From assembly GCA_021777055.1 (NCBI GenBank), contig JAIQZO010000045.1, positions 1 to 42,524 of the forward strand: a stretch of 42,524 nucleotides of DNA, given 5' to 3'. A program made the position numbers and the translations under genes. Of the stretch, positions 9,448 through 19,334 are shown one piece after another. The stretch's first letter is position 1, and the number at the start of each line of letters is the position of its first letter. This DNA comes from Candidatus Anammoxibacter sp. (lineage in GTDB: Bacteria > Planctomycetota > Brocadiia > Brocadiales > Anammoxibacteraceae). A model generated the notes under the pieces. It did no database searches. It was not told the origin of the DNA and was given only the letters and a program-made list of their open reading frames with translations.

Positions 9448-11586
9448 ATGAACAAAAGAGTGAACAAAGGAAAAGTTCTGGTTTTTCTATTGCTTGTTAG
9501 TGTGATATCTTCTCTATCTTTTTTGAAAACAACCGCTGCGGTTACGTTTTATGTTGATAAGCTCTTTGGAGATAATCGAAGTGATGGTTTGTCACCAACA
9601 ACTCCATTACGTACTGTACCGCGAGGACAAAAATATTTTTCTAATAATAATAGAATCCTTCTTAGAAAAGGTAAATTATGGGAAGAATATTCATCTAAAT
9701 CACTTTCTAATCCAAAAGAAAACGGTAATAATATAATAAGTAATAATATAATAAATAGTACTTTTGATACAAATGGAGAAGGTAGCGATAAAATCGACAG
9801 TATAATTTTAGGATCAGAGATTGTTACAGGATGGACTCTGTTTGCCGCGGATGTGTGGCAATCCGATCTTTCAGATAAGCCCAACAGGGTTATTGCCCGT
9901 GGTAATATACGGCTTGCTGAGGGTTTTGACAAAGACTCATTGAACGATGGTGAATGGTTTTGGGAATCAAATATTCTATATATAAAAGATGTTGAAGGGA
10001 ATCCGGACGAGACCGGTAAAACCATAAACGCGGTTATCAAAAATGGTGGTTGGAGTGTAACATCAGGGGACTTTAATGGAGACGGTATAAACGATATTGT
10101 CGCTGCTGATGAGATTTTTGATGGGTTAGACTTTAACTCAGGTGAAATCTATGTATATTATGGCAATAGTGAAATTTCAACAATACCTGATCAAACCATT
10201 TCAGATCCTGATGGTAAAGAACAAGATCAGTTCGGCTTTTATGTATCTTCTGCTGGTGATGTAAATGACGATGGATTTGACGATCTAATTGTCGGTACAA
10301 ATTGGGGTGTTAATAAAGTCTATTTATATTTAGGTTCTTCGCAGGGATTGAGTAGTAAGCCGGACAAAACTCTTTTGCCTCCCGATGGGTTTCCGGCATT
10401 TGGTTTTGGGCATAGAATTGCATTGCGCAGTGGAGATATAAATAGTGACGGGTTTGCAGACATATTAATTGGAGGCGGTGATGATCCGCAATATTTTGCA
10501 CTTTTCTATGGTTCTTCTTTAGGTGTAAATGAAGTTCCGGATGATGTAGTTTCATTGCCTGGTTCTAGCAGTTTTGTTTATGTCTCATTTGTTGGAGATA
10601 TAAATAACGACGGTTTTGATGATATTGCTGTAAATCCACGCAAAACTGGTCCTACTAATACTACCGATATTTATATATTTTATGGATCAAAAGTAGGGGT
10701 TGATGAAAACCTATCTGATGTAATAACAATTGATATCGGTTGGACACATCCATTTGGTATTTCAATGAGTGTTGCTCCTGCAGGAGATGTAAACGGTGAT
10801 AATATTGATGATCTTCTAGTTGGGGATGAATGGGCATTGGGTGATTTCCAGGCCGAAGGAAAGGCCTATATTTTTAACGGATCGACACAAGGAGTTTCCC
10901 TATCGCCAAATGTGATTATTGATAACCCTGAACCGCAGTTTAATATACGATTTGGGGCATCGGTTGATGGCATTGGTGATTTTAACAGGGATGGATCTAA
11001 TGATGTTCTTGTCGCTTGTCCTTTTGGCAATTTTACGACTCTTTATAATGGGCCATCTGACCCCATTGTAAAAACGCCTACTTTTACATTTAGGGGACCT
11101 TTTGCGTGGTCTGTATCATATGCGGGTAATGTTAAAGGAAATGGCCAAAATTTTATAATCTTAGGTGAAGAATTTTTTGGAGCATATCTATTTGCTTTAA
11201 AAAAGCAAGATAGAGTTGTTGTTAACGATTATATCTCTTTTCGCCCTGTAAGACGCTCTTTTTCTTTTAGTTTTGATACTACTGGATGTCCGGAAACATT
11301 TTTGGGATCATTTAGTTTTGATACTGAGCTTATAAATACCAGTGATAAGTTACTCTCTAATTTAGCGGTTCAAGTTGTCACGTTAACAGGTGGCAATTTG
11401 ATAGATGGCGCCGATGAGGGGGAGGATGGGAAAGGCGGATTACACATAATACCATTTACAAAAGATTACTTAAATGGACAGCTTAGTCCGGGCCAACATG
11501 TGATTGTTCCTTTTAATATTTGTTTAAGTGAAGTAAAAGCATTTCAATTTGAAGTAGATGTTCTGGGAATTGTTGAATCGCCTTAG
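9448..11586 (+). CDS. Secreted FG-GAP/VCBS beta-propeller protein
   Basis: A 712-residue exported protein: signal peptide to about residue 31, then a short segment FYVDKLFGDNRSDGLSPTTP that matches the opening strand of DUF1565/right-handed beta-helix proteins, although no helix repeats follow. From about residue 200 there are six Ca-binding FG-GAP motifs (GDFNGDGINDIVAAD, GDVNDDGFDDLIVG, GDINSDGFADILIG, GDINNDGFDDIAV, GDVNGDNIDDLLVG, GDFNRDGSNDVLV) and a seventh degenerate one (GNVKGNGQNFIILG), giving a complete seven-bladed integrin-like propeller. A C-terminal beta-sandwich-like region of about 120 residues follows. A Shine-Dalgarno-like AAGGAA precedes the ATG. Likely outside the cell in adhesion or matrix; no enzyme motif is seen. 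Confidence 0.8.
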   Translation: MNKRVNKGKVLVFLLLVSVISSLSFLKTTAAVTFYVDKLFGDNRSDGLSPTTPLRTVPRGQKYFSNNNRILLRKGKLWEEYSSKSLSNPKENGNNIISNNIINSTFDTNGEGSDKIDSIILGSEIVTGWTLFAADVWQSDLSDKPNRVIARGNIRLAEGFDKDSLNDGEWFWESNILYIKDVEGNPDETGKTINAVIKNGGWSVTSGDFNGDGINDIVAADEIFDGLDFNSGEIYVYYGNSEISTIPDQTISDPDGKEQDQFGFYVSSAGDVNDDGFDDLIVGTNWGVNKVYLYLGSSQGLSSKPDKTLLPPDGFPAFGFGHRIALRSGDINSDGFADILIGGGDDPQYFALFYGSSLGVNEVPDDVVSLPGSSSFVYVSFVGDINNDGFDDIAVNPRKTGPTNTTDIYIFYGSKVGVDENLSDVITIDIGWTHPFGISMSVAPAGDVNGDNIDDLLVGDEWALGDFQAEGKAYIFNGSTQGVSLSPNVIIDNPEPQFNIRFGASVDGIGDFNRDGSNDVLVACPFGNFTTLYNGPSDPIVKTPTFTFRGPFAWSVSYAGNVKGNGQNFIILGEEFFGAYLFALKKQDRVVVNDYISFRPVRRSFSFSFDTTGCPETFLGSFSFDTELINTSDKLLSNLAVQVVTLTGGNLIDGADEGEDGKGGLHIIPFTKDYLNGQLSPGQHVIVPFNICLSEVKAFQFEVDVLGIVESP

Positions 11587-11603
11587 GAGCGAAAGTTATT
11601 TGG

Positions 11604-11629
11604 GCGTTGCACCCTGTGTGATGCAACGC
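11604..11629. terminator. Stem-loop between convergent genes
   Basis: GCGTTGCA (11604-11611) pairs perfectly with TGCAACGC (11622-11629) around a 10-base loop, 18 bases after the FG-GAP gene stop and before the convergent Cache-protein gene. There is no T-run on either side, so it is a probable but atypical transcription end or mRNA-stabilising hairpin. Confidence 0.45.
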
Positions 11630-11703
11630 TTAGTGTATAGTTAAGAGCCGCCAGTAAGACAGCTCCGATTTTAAGCAATATATCCATCAGGTAACAATAG
11701 CAC

Positions 11704-12897
11704 CTATTTTTTGTCCTTATTGTTTTGTTCTTTGGTACTTTTTGTTTTTGCTATTACTTTCTTTGCTTTTTGTTCTTGCTGTATTTCTTTAGGTTTAGGC
11801 TGTGGCTTTTCTGTTTTCTTTTTCTCATTTTCTGCAACAGCTACAGGGGCTTCATCTTCTATCTCTTCCTCGTCGAGTTCTTCTTCCTCTTCTTCTTCAA
11901 TCAATCTTTTCTCTTTACGATAAGCAAGATAGCCATAAATTATTATACCAACAACTAATAATCCGGAAATCATGTACATGAATTTCCGGAGCTCAGTTAT
12001 TGATTTGAACGCTTCTTCCACATCTACTTCCGCCAAAATAACCCAGTTAAAATGCTCAATGTCCAGAGGGGAGTACGCACTAACCACAGGAAGACCTCTA
12101 TAGTCCTCTATCATTCTAACGCCGGCATGCCCTTTCATAGCCTCCTTTACCCCTTCCGTGTCAACACGCAATTGATACGCTGTCTCACCTTCTACAAATC
12201 TGGAATTTGAACGCATTAATTTGTCTTCACCTACAATGTATGTCTCCCCTGTCTTACCCAATCCAGGCCTTTTTGCCATAATATCACCAATTTGGTCGAA
12301 TGCAAGTCTGAACAACACGACACCCATAACATCGCCCCTTCTATCTCTGACAGGTGCGGCGCTAAATGCCGTCAACTCATTAAACAGTTCAAACCAGACA
12401 TAATCGGAAAACGAAACCTTTGATCTACCCTGCATGAAGATATCAGGAATCATGGGATCTATGAAATCAACCTCCATTAGATTAATACCAAGATAGGTTT
12501 CATCCGTTGCGGCAAAGACAATGTTTCCATTTACGTCACAAAGGAACATATCTTTATAACCATAAGTCTTTGTATAATAAGTGAGTTTGACACCATACTC
12601 CTTTTCTGCTTCGATATACTCCTTGCTGCCCAGCCCTTTATTGCCAAACGCGTCTATAAACAGCGGAAGGCCATTTACAACCAATGGGTCTTTAGCAATA
12701 ACCATTAAATCTCCCCTTCTTTCAAAGAAGTACTCTTCCAGCTCCAGCTTTTTTAGTTCTCTTACGGTTATTAAATGGTTTGTTATCTCTTTGTTAAGAC
12801 TTTGAACTGCTTTGCTGAAAATAGACGGACCCACTATACCAAAAAAGATAAAATATCCTGCTACAACAGCTATAAATAGTTTTAATAGATATCGCAT
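11704..12897 (-). CDS. Membrane-anchored Cache-domain sensor-like protein without output domain
   Basis: A 397-residue protein: N-terminal membrane helix (about 5-27), an extracytoplasmic dCache-like double PAS-fold domain (about 30-305; YKDMFLCDVNGNIVFAATD, SAAPVRDRRGDVMGVVLFRL, GKTGETYIVGEDKLMRSNSR, WVILAEVDVEEAF), a second membrane helix (about 310-330), then a 65-residue charged tail that begins with a run of Glu (EEEEEELDEEEIEDE) and ends Lys/Gln-rich. Cache domains bind small molecules such as amino acids and normally pass a signal to a kinase, methyl-accepting or cyclase domain. None is present, and the ORF ends cleanly at TAA, so it is either a stand-alone receptor acting through its tail or a truncated receptor. 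No signalling partner is adjacent. Confidence 0.8.
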   Translation of the reverse strand: MRYLLKLFIAVVAGYFIFFGIVGPSIFSKAVQSLNKEITNHLITVRELKKLELEEYFFERRGDLMVIAKDPLVVNGLPLFIDAFGNKGLGSKEYIEAEKEYGVKLTYYTKTYGYKDMFLCDVNGNIVFAATDETYLGINLMEVDFIDPMIPDIFMQGRSKVSFSDYVWFELFNELTAFSAAPVRDRRGDVMGVVLFRLAFDQIGDIMAKRPGLGKTGETYIVGEDKLMRSNSRFVEGETAYQLRVDTEGVKEAMKGHAGVRMIEDYRGLPVVSAYSPLDIEHFNWVILAEVDVEEAFKSITELRKFMYMISGLLVVGIIIYGYLAYRKEKRLIEEEEEEELDEEEIEDEAPVAVAENEKKKTEKPQPKPKEIQQEQKAKKVIAKTKSTKEQNNKDKK

Positions 12898-12995
12898 ATT
12901 TAACCTCTACAAGTTTTAAATTAACTCAGTAAAACAAGCGTGATAATTTAGAGTTTATATATTATTAGTAACATCAATTAGTGATTTTCAATTTA

Positions 12996-14357
12996 TTAAT
13001 TTAACTGTTTACCATATAAGGTAAATTCAGTTGCATTGTCTATCTTAACCGAGACAGTTTTGCCGATTATACTATCTTCGCCTGAAAATATTACAATGTG
13101 GTTATACTTGGTTCTTCCCATAAAGTTTCCTTGAAAAGATTCTTCTGGTTTATCTGTTGATTTTGGCGCAAATGTTTTGGTGTTTAATCTTTCAACAAGG
13201 ACATCAAAATTGGATCCGATCAATTTAGTATTCTCTTCAAGGCTAATCTTTTTCTGAAGATTTAAAAGTATTTGATTGCGATCTTTTTTTATCTTTTCCT
13301 CAATATCATCTTTTAGTCTTGATGCGACAGTGCCTTTACGGGGTGAGTATTTAAAAACAAAGCAGTTAAAAAAGCGAACATCATTAAGAAGTTCCACTGT
13401 TTCGTTAAAGTCTGCATCGTTTTCCCCTGGAAAGCCTACAATAAAATCACTGCTGATCGATATGCCGGGCATTATTTTGCGTGCATTCGCCACCAGATCT
13501 TTGTAATGTTTGCTGGTATATTTTCGATTCATTTTTTGTAGTATTTTATCAGAGCCTGATTGGGCAGGCAAATGTAAATATCTACATATTTTAGGATTGT
13601 TCTTCATCTCTTCCAATAGTTCCTTAGTCACATCTTTGGGATGGGAAGTAACGAATCTGATTCTTTCAAGCTTATCAATTTTACCTATCTTCTGCAAAAG
13701 CCTTGCAAGGTTACTACCGTCATCAAGTCCCTTTCCGTATGAGTTAACGTTTTGCCCTAATAGGGTTACCTCTCTGCATCCATGATCCGCAAGTTGATAA
13801 ACTTCAGAATAGATATCATCAATCTTTCGCGACACCTCACTACCACGCACATAAGGGACAATACAGTATGTGCAGTAATTGTCGCATCCCCTCATTATGG
13901 AAACATAATTCTGGAAACCATTATCATGTCCGTTGACAAATCGCGGTATGGAAAAAAATTGATCCTTATCCACCGCGAGTATATGTTCTTCGCACTCTTC
14001 AGCAGATCGGAGTATGTCAGGTAATTTATGCAGCATCCTTGTTCCGATCACCAAATTAACATGCGGGGATCTTTTAAATACCTGTTTGCCGTCCTTCTGT
14101 GCCATACATCCAAGCACACCTATAATCAGGCCTGGTTCCCTTAATTTTCTGGCTTTTAATGCACCAATGTGGGAGTATACCTTTTCCTCCGCATGGGCAC
14201 GAACACTGCAGGTGTTGTATAAAATAATATCAGCGTCTCCAATCTCCGTGGCGATTCCATAACCTGTCTCCCGAACAAGCCCCAAAGAAAGTTCGGAATC
14301 AAGTTTGTTCATCTGGCACCCAAATGTTTGGATAAAGACGTTTTTTTGCTTTTGCAT
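12996..14357 (-). CDS. miaB: tRNA-2-methylthio-N6-dimethylallyladenosine synthase
   Basis: A 453-residue radical-SAM methylthiotransferase that adds the 2-methylthio group to i6A37 of tRNAs reading UNN codons. The N-terminal UPF0004 domain carries its cluster cysteines (FGCQMNKLDSE, YNTCSVRAHAEEKV, GVLGCMAQ). The radical-SAM motif is GCDNYCTYCIVPYVRG near residue 155. A C-terminal TRAM domain (KTFAPKSTDK...GRTKYNHIVIF) follows. Length and motif spacing match MiaB rather than RimO or MtaB. The ATG start sits right at the family's usual KNVFIQTFGC opening. Encoded alone, divergent from the ClC gene, about 100 bases from the Cache gene upstream boundary. Confidence 0.95.
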   Translation of the reverse strand: MQKQKNVFIQTFGCQMNKLDSELSLGLVRETGYGIATEIGDADIILYNTCSVRAHAEEKVYSHIGALKARKLREPGLIIGVLGCMAQKDGKQVFKRSPHVNLVIGTRMLHKLPDILRSAEECEEHILAVDKDQFFSIPRFVNGHDNGFQNYVSIMRGCDNYCTYCIVPYVRGSEVSRKIDDIYSEVYQLADHGCREVTLLGQNVNSYGKGLDDGSNLARLLQKIGKIDKLERIRFVTSHPKDVTKELLEEMKNNPKICRYLHLPAQSGSDKILQKMNRKYTSKHYKDLVANARKIMPGISISSDFIVGFPGENDADFNETVELLNDVRFFNCFVFKYSPRKGTVASRLKDDIEEKIKKDRNQILLNLQKKISLEENTKLIGSNFDVLVERLNTKTFAPKSTDKPEESFQGNFMGRTKYNHIVIFSGEDSIIGKTVSVKIDNATEFTLYGKQLN

Positions 14358-14580
14358 AAATTTAATTTTTCTGTTTTCCCTCTATTTTTAAAACAATCTG
14401 ACATTATACTAATAAATTATTAAACCTATTTCAAGAAAGAGATTTAAAGAAATAAATTGTTTTCGTATAAAGCTTTAAACAATTGTTTTTAACTTGTTAA
14501 ATAAATCTGTATAATGTGGAAAGCTAAAAGAAAAACTGCAGAGGCAGCATTCTTTTTTTTGTAATGTTAGATTTAAAAAT

Positions 14581-16344
14581 ATGGCCAGAAAAAATAAAGT
14601 TGAATCAAAAATTCTACAGGCAGCGAGGAAATTACACCTCCACGATTCAACTTTTACGATAATACTTGCTGCGTTGATCGGTTTTGTCGGAGGTTATTTT
14701 GCCATTGGATTTAGGTATTTAGTTGACTATGTAAATAAATACCTGTTTTTTAGTATTGGGGTCGATCATGAATATTTTAAGGACTGGCGTATTTTTCTAT
14801 TACTGGGTATTCCAGTTATAGGATTGCTTCTGGTGGGCTTGTTGACAAACAAGTTGGGGAAGGAGGCAAAAGGACATGGTGTTCCGGAGGTCATCTCCGC
14901 GGTTGTCAGGGGTGGCGGAATTATCCGGGCTAGAATAGTTTTTATAAAGATGATTGCATCTGCTTTGTCTATTGGTTCAGGCGGTTCAGTTGGCAGGGAA
15001 GGGCCAATTGTACAGATCGGTTCTGCCATCGGATCGGTTACGGGACAGTTTTTCAAGATGTCTGGCGGGGCGGTTAACGTACTTGTTGCCTGCGGAGCGG
15101 CAGCCGGTATCTCCGCAACATTTAATGCGCCTATTGCCGGAGCACTTTTTGCTACAGAGGTAATCCTTGGAGGTCTAGAGTTAACCAGCATGTCACCAAT
15201 TTTGGTATCATCACTGGTTTCCGCATCTGTTGCCAGGTCATATTTTGGTAATGAGCCAGCATTTATTGTTCCCAGTTATGAACTTGCAAGTTTTTGGGAA
15301 TTAAGTTTGTATATAGGGCTAGGTGTTTTTGCGGGCCTTGTAGCTGTATCATTTACTAAAGTATTGTATAAAACTGAGGATATCTTCGATAGTATAAAGA
15401 TCCACTGGACTTTTAAGGCCGTAATAGGAGGGTTGCTGATCGGAACAGCAGGTATATTCAGTCCTGAAGTGTTGGGGGTGGGTTACCATGTTATTGAGCT
15501 GGCGTTAAATGACCCATGGCTGGTAAGTATTCATGCTTTCTTACTATTTTGTATGTTGAAGATCCTTATAACGTCAATTACTATTGGCGCCGGTGGGTCA
15601 GGTGGTATTTTTGCACCGTCACTCTTCATGGGAGCAATGATTGGCGGATTCTTTGGAATGATGGTACAAAGTATACCTTATTTTAATGTTGCGCCTCCGG
15701 GCGCGTACGCTTTAGTGGGGATGTCTGCAGTTGTTGCCGGAGTTACACATGCGCCCATACAGGCGATTCTTATCCTTTTTGAGATGACAGATAACTATAA
15801 AATTATTCTTCCCATAATGATTAGTTGTGTTATTAGTAAAATGATTGCCAAGAAGATTTGCCATGGATCAATTTATTCCATGAAGCTGGAACGTAGGGGA
15901 GAAGCTACAGATACGGGTAAAGATATTGCAGTTCTTGAAAAATTGACAGTAAAAGATGTGATGTCCGTTAATTATAAGGTAATTCCTCCTGAAACACCCT
16001 TTTATGAAATTGTGAGCATGATAAGAACTACTAATTTTGATACTTTCCCTGTCGTAAATGAGGAGGATGTCTATTTTGGTTTAATTACCTTTCAACAGAT
16101 TCGGCAGACGTTGCAAAATGAAGAGATGCAGAGGCTGTTATTAGCAAACGATATACTTGTCAAAGACCCTTATTTATTAACACCTGATGTAGATTTGCTG
16201 GAAGTGTTTAACGAAATGGAGATGAGGGAAATCAATTGTTTGCCGGTAGTGGATAAAGACTACAACAAGAGGCTAGTAGGCTTGGTAACCCGAAGTGAGT
16301 TAATGGCCAGATACAGAAAAGAGGTACTTTTAGAAAGGTATTAG
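14581..16344 (+). CDS. ClC-family chloride channel/transporter with CBS pair
   Basis: A 587-residue ClC protein with an N-terminal ~430-residue membrane core and two C-terminal CBS domains (about 455-585), which in relatives bind adenine nucleotides. Core motifs are AKGHGVPEV (about 96-104), GSVGREGP with the gating Glu at 140, NAPIAGALFATEV (182-194), GAGGSGGIFAPSLFMGA and the Tyr of SIYSM. By ungapped alignment to E. coli ClC-ec1, the internal proton Glu203 corresponds to Val194, and the filter Ser107 to His99. Loss of the proton Glu is typical of ClC channels, so passive anion conductance is possible, but some exchangers also lack it. A 23-base gap to the next small gene suggests co-transcription. 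Confidence 0.9.
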   Translation: MARKNKVESKILQAARKLHLHDSTFTIILAALIGFVGGYFAIGFRYLVDYVNKYLFFSIGVDHEYFKDWRIFLLLGIPVIGLLLVGLLTNKLGKEAKGHGVPEVISAVVRGGGIIRARIVFIKMIASALSIGSGGSVGREGPIVQIGSAIGSVTGQFFKMSGGAVNVLVACGAAAGISATFNAPIAGALFATEVILGGLELTSMSPILVSSLVSASVARSYFGNEPAFIVPSYELASFWELSLYIGLGVFAGLVAVSFTKVLYKTEDIFDSIKIHWTFKAVIGGLLIGTAGIFSPEVLGVGYHVIELALNDPWLVSIHAFLLFCMLKILITSITIGAGGSGGIFAPSLFMGAMIGGFFGMMVQSIPYFNVAPPGAYALVGMSAVVAGVTHAPIQAILILFEMTDNYKIILPIMISCVISKMIAKKICHGSIYSMKLERRGEATDTGKDIAVLEKLTVKDVMSVNYKVIPPETPFYEIVSMIRTTNFDTFPVVNEEDVYFGLITFQQIRQTLQNEEMQRLLLANDILVKDPYLLTPDVDLLEVFNEMEMREINCLPVVDKDYNKRLVGLVTRSELMARYRKEVLLERY

Positions 16345-16367
16345 TAAAAGAGGGTAAATCGAGAAAA

Positions 16368-16790
16368 ATGGACAAACAAATAGAAGGGAAGATTGTTAAA
16401 ATATTAGATGAACGTAGAATTGTTATTAACAAGGGCGGTAGGGATGGCGTTACAGCTAATACCTCGTTTGTTATATTTTCCGTAAGTACTGAAGAGGTAA
16501 AGGACCCTGATACTCAGGAGAATTTAGGAAAATTGGAACTCGTAAAAGGATATGTAGATGCATTTCATATACAGGATAGGATTACAATATGTACTTCAAT
16601 TAAGACCCATGGAGAAAAAAACGCCAAAGCTGAAACCGGAGTACAAACCCTTAGTGGCGCAATGATGGCAGAATGCATGGCAAAAGAAGAAATAGAGGGT
16701 ACCGAAAAACTGCAGGTTAACGTCTCACAGATTTCAGGGATGCCACAAACAGGAACAATCTCTATTGGCGATGGTGTACGATCATTATAA
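16368..16790 (+). CDS. Conserved-looking small protein, unknown function
   Basis: A 140-residue soluble protein without signal peptide or membrane helix. The opening GKIVKILDERRIVINKGGRDGV is the kind of small beta-barrel seen in FlgT C-terminal and similar domains ('value fixed by the letter GxxDGV' after a beta hairpin), which suggests an OB/SH3-like fold; this is a pattern judgement, not a family match. It lies 23 bases after the ClC gene and 79 bases before hisD on the same strand, so it could share a transcript with either. I do not recognise a function. Confidence 0.6.
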   Translation: MDKQIEGKIVKILDERRIVINKGGRDGVTANTSFVIFSVSTEEVKDPDTQENLGKLELVKGYVDAFHIQDRITICTSIKTHGEKNAKAETGVQTLSGAMMAECMAKEEIEGTEKLQVNVSQISGMPQTGTISIGDGVRSL

Positions 16791-16869
16791 TAAAACCTGA
16801 ATACCGATAATATAGTAGGGTTCTTGTCATGTTGTTTCCAAGCAGCAACAATAACATTAAAAAAATACA

Positions 16870-18165
16870 GTGAAAATAATTAATAGCAAGCAAAACAATA
16901 TACTTGATGAAATTAGAAGACTTAAAGATATTTCCGGACCAACAATTGACGAAGTTAATACCGTAAAACAGATAATTGACGACGTAAGAGACAACGGTGA
17001 CGAAGCCTTGACCCATTATATTAACAAATTCGATGGGGTTGCCATATTACCTGAAGACTTTAAGGTTAATGTGGAGGAGATAGAGGAGGCATATACCAAA
17101 GTTTCACCAACTCTTGTGAATGCCATAAAAAACGCCAAGAAAAATATTCAAGAGTTTCAGGCGCATATAAAAATTAATAACCCCGGCACATTTAAAATAG
17201 ACGGAACATCGACAATAGAGACGGTATACCGGCCCATAGAAACCGTTGGAGTATACATTCCCGGTGGTTCAGCATCATATCCGTCCAGTGTGCTTATGAA
17301 TGCTGTCCCTGCATCAATTGCCGGCGTTAAAGAGATTATTATGGTAACTCCTCCTTGCAAGGATGGAAAAATTGCACCCGAACGGTTGGTTGCTGCCAAA
17401 GAAGCAGGGGTCAGTGAAATATTTAAGATTGGCGGAGCACAATCCATTGCCGCTTTGGCTTTTGGTACAAAGACTATTCCTAAGGTTGATAAGATAGTAG
17501 GACCAGGAAACATATTTGTTGCAACGGCAAAAAAGGAGGTATACGGGCAAGTAGGAATAGATATGATTGCCGGGCCAAGTGAGGTACTGATAATTGCAGA
17601 TGATAGCGTGGATCCTCGATTTGTTGCTCATGACCTTATTTCACAGGCAGAACACGACCCTGGGGTGGCAGTGCTTGTTAGTAAATCAGACACCTTAATT
17701 GAATCTGTGTCTAAAGAGATAGAAAAGATACTTAAAAAAACTATACGGGCAGACGCGGTAAAGAGATCGCTAGACCGCTTTGGATTGATAATTAAGGTCT
17801 GTAGTGAAGAAGAAATAGGCCTCATTGCAAACGAGTATGCTCCGGAACATCTTGAAATAATGGTTGATGACCCGAAAACCATACTACCTTTAATAGAAAA
17901 TGCCGGGGCAACATTTGTGGGCTATTATACTCCCGTCGCGTTGGGAGATTATATTGCCGGCCCTTCACATGTTTTGCCCACCGGCGGAACAGCAAGGTTT
18001 TCATCAGGGTTGTCAGTGAATGATTTTTTAAAAAGATCAGCAATAATCTCTTATTCAAAAGATACACTTAAAAAAGTGGCGGAAGATACTATAGAGATTG
18101 CAAGAGCTGAGGGTCTGCATGCACATGCCGATTCCATTGATATTAGATTAAATAATCCGCAATAA
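16870..18165 (+). CDS. hisD: Histidinol dehydrogenase
   Basis: A 431-residue enzyme that oxidises histidinol to histidine in two NAD-dependent steps, the last stage of histidine synthesis. The family signature is complete: [53 protein letters not shown], the Zn/catalytic segment SQAEHDPG, the FxPEHLEI-type [10 protein letters not shown], and the C-terminal [11 protein letters not shown] with the metal-binding His. Full length for the family (about 430). The start is GTG; no strong Shine-Dalgarno sequence is visible. hisC follows 39 bases later, so the two probably form a short his operon; hisB lies about 17 kb away in this window. Confidence 0.96.
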   Translation: MKIINSKQNNILDEIRRLKDISGPTIDEVNTVKQIIDDVRDNGDEALTHYINKFDGVAILPEDFKVNVEEIEEAYTKVSPTLVNAIKNAKKNIQEFQAHIKINNPGTFKIDGTSTIETVYRPIETVGVYIPGGSASYPSSVLMNAVPASIAGVKEIIMVTPPCKDGKIAPERLVAAKEAGVSEIFKIGGAQSIAALAFGTKTIPKVDKIVGPGNIFVATAKKEVYGQVGIDMIAGPSEVLIIADDSVDPRFVAHDLISQAEHDPGVAVLVSKSDTLIESVSKEIEKILKKTIRADAVKRSLDRFGLIIKVCSEEEIGLIANEYAPEHLEIMVDDPKTILPLIENAGATFVGYYTPVALGDYIAGPSHVLPTGGTARFSSGLSVNDFLKRSAIISYSKDTLKKVAEDTIEIARAEGLHAHADSIDIRLNNPQ

Positions 18166-18204
18166 CAAATTAAAAAAATTAAAAAGTATACAGAATAGAG
18201 TGAA

Positions 18205-19272
18205 ATGGAAAAAGAGATGAGCTATTTTCGCAGTAATATTGAAAAAATGGCGGGTTATACACCCGGTAAACAACCTAAAGATGGCAAATATATAAAATTA
18301 AACACAAACGAAAACCCTTACCCGCCTTCAAAGAAGGTGCTTGATGCAATACAAAAGGCGGTTAATGTCGATTTACGGCTCTATCCTGACCCTCTAGCTG
18401 TTGAAGCAAAGGAGAAGGTTGCTTCAGTTTTGGGAGTAAAACCCGAGCAGGTTATTTTGGGAAATGGGTCTGACGATATTCTGACTATTATTATTAGAAG
18501 CTTTGTTGGATATAATGACAAAGTAGTTGTACCTTACCCAACATACTCCCTTTATGAAACATTAATAGAGTTTCAGGAGGGGGAACTTTGTCATGTTAAT
18601 TTCAATGAAGATTTTTCATTATCTGACAGCATCATTATAAAAGGAGCAAAGGTCACATTTCTATCTAATCCCAACTCTCCGTCCGGCACTCTGATTCCTC
18701 CTGAAACAGTATCCGAACTAGCAGGAAAGGTCGACGGAGTGCTTGTAATAGATGAAGCGTATGTTGACTTTGCCGACTCAAACTGTTTGGAGCTGGTTGA
18801 TAGACATGACAATATTATAGTGCTTCGTACTTTATCAAAATCTTACTCCCTGGCCGGGCTTAGACTGGGCTTTGGCATTGCCCAGGAACAACTGATCAAT
18901 GGAATGATTAAGGTAAAAGATTCGTATAATGTGGACAGGTTATGTATTGCAGGTGTAATTGCAGCATTAGATGATCAGGAAAGTATGAAGGAAAATGTAA
19001 TGAAAATTAGATCCACCAGAACATCTCTGACATCATCATTAACAAAATTGGGTTTCTTTGTGCATCCTTCACAATCAAATTTTCTATTTGCAAGGAGCCC
19101 AAAAGGGATAAACACTAAAAATCTTTTTGATGAGTTGACGAGAAGAAAGATATTGGTCCGATATTTTGATAAGCCGGGAACAGACAATTGTTTACGGATT
19201 ACTATAGGCACAGATGAAGAGATAAATATACTCATGGATAATATTTCCACTATCGTAAACAATAAACCTTAA
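18205..19272 (+). CDS. hisC: Histidinol-phosphate aminotransferase
   Basis: A 355-residue PLP-dependent class-I/II aminotransferase converting imidazole-acetol phosphate to histidinol phosphate. Seen in order: KLNTNENPYPPSKKV (substrate end), ILGNGSDDILTIIIRSF, SNPNSPSGTLIPP, VIDEAYVDFA, the PLP-lysine segment LRTLSKSYSLAGLRLGF and the late arginine region NCLRITIGTDEE. Length is typical. It follows hisD by 39 bases. The stop is followed by about 720 non-coding bases that hold three copies of a conserved repeat and then a strong terminator, so this gene may carry an unusually structured 3' end or be followed by separate RNA genes. Confidence 0.95.
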   Translation: MEKEMSYFRSNIEKMAGYTPGKQPKDGKYIKLNTNENPYPPSKKVLDAIQKAVNVDLRLYPDPLAVEAKEKVASVLGVKPEQVILGNGSDDILTIIIRSFVGYNDKVVVPYPTYSLYETLIEFQEGELCHVNFNEDFSLSDSIIIKGAKVTFLSNPNSPSGTLIPPETVSELAGKVDGVLVIDEAYVDFADSNCLELVDRHDNIIVLRTLSKSYSLAGLRLGFGIAQEQLINGMIKVKDSYNVDRLCIAGVIAALDDQESMKENVMKIRSTRTSLTSSLTKLGFFVHPSQSNFLFARSPKGINTKNLFDELTRRKILVRYFDKPGTDNCLRITIGTDEEINILMDNISTIVNNKP

Positions 19273-19334
19273 GAGCTTCAAAAAAAATATTACCAAAATT
19301 TGCATTTTGGGATTTAATGGGTATAATTAAAATG

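Noticed and set aside
14487..14515. Promoter for the ClC gene (TATAAT at 14510)
   Set aside because: The -10 word is exact, but no acceptable -35 lies 16-18 bases upstream, and the region is very AT-rich.
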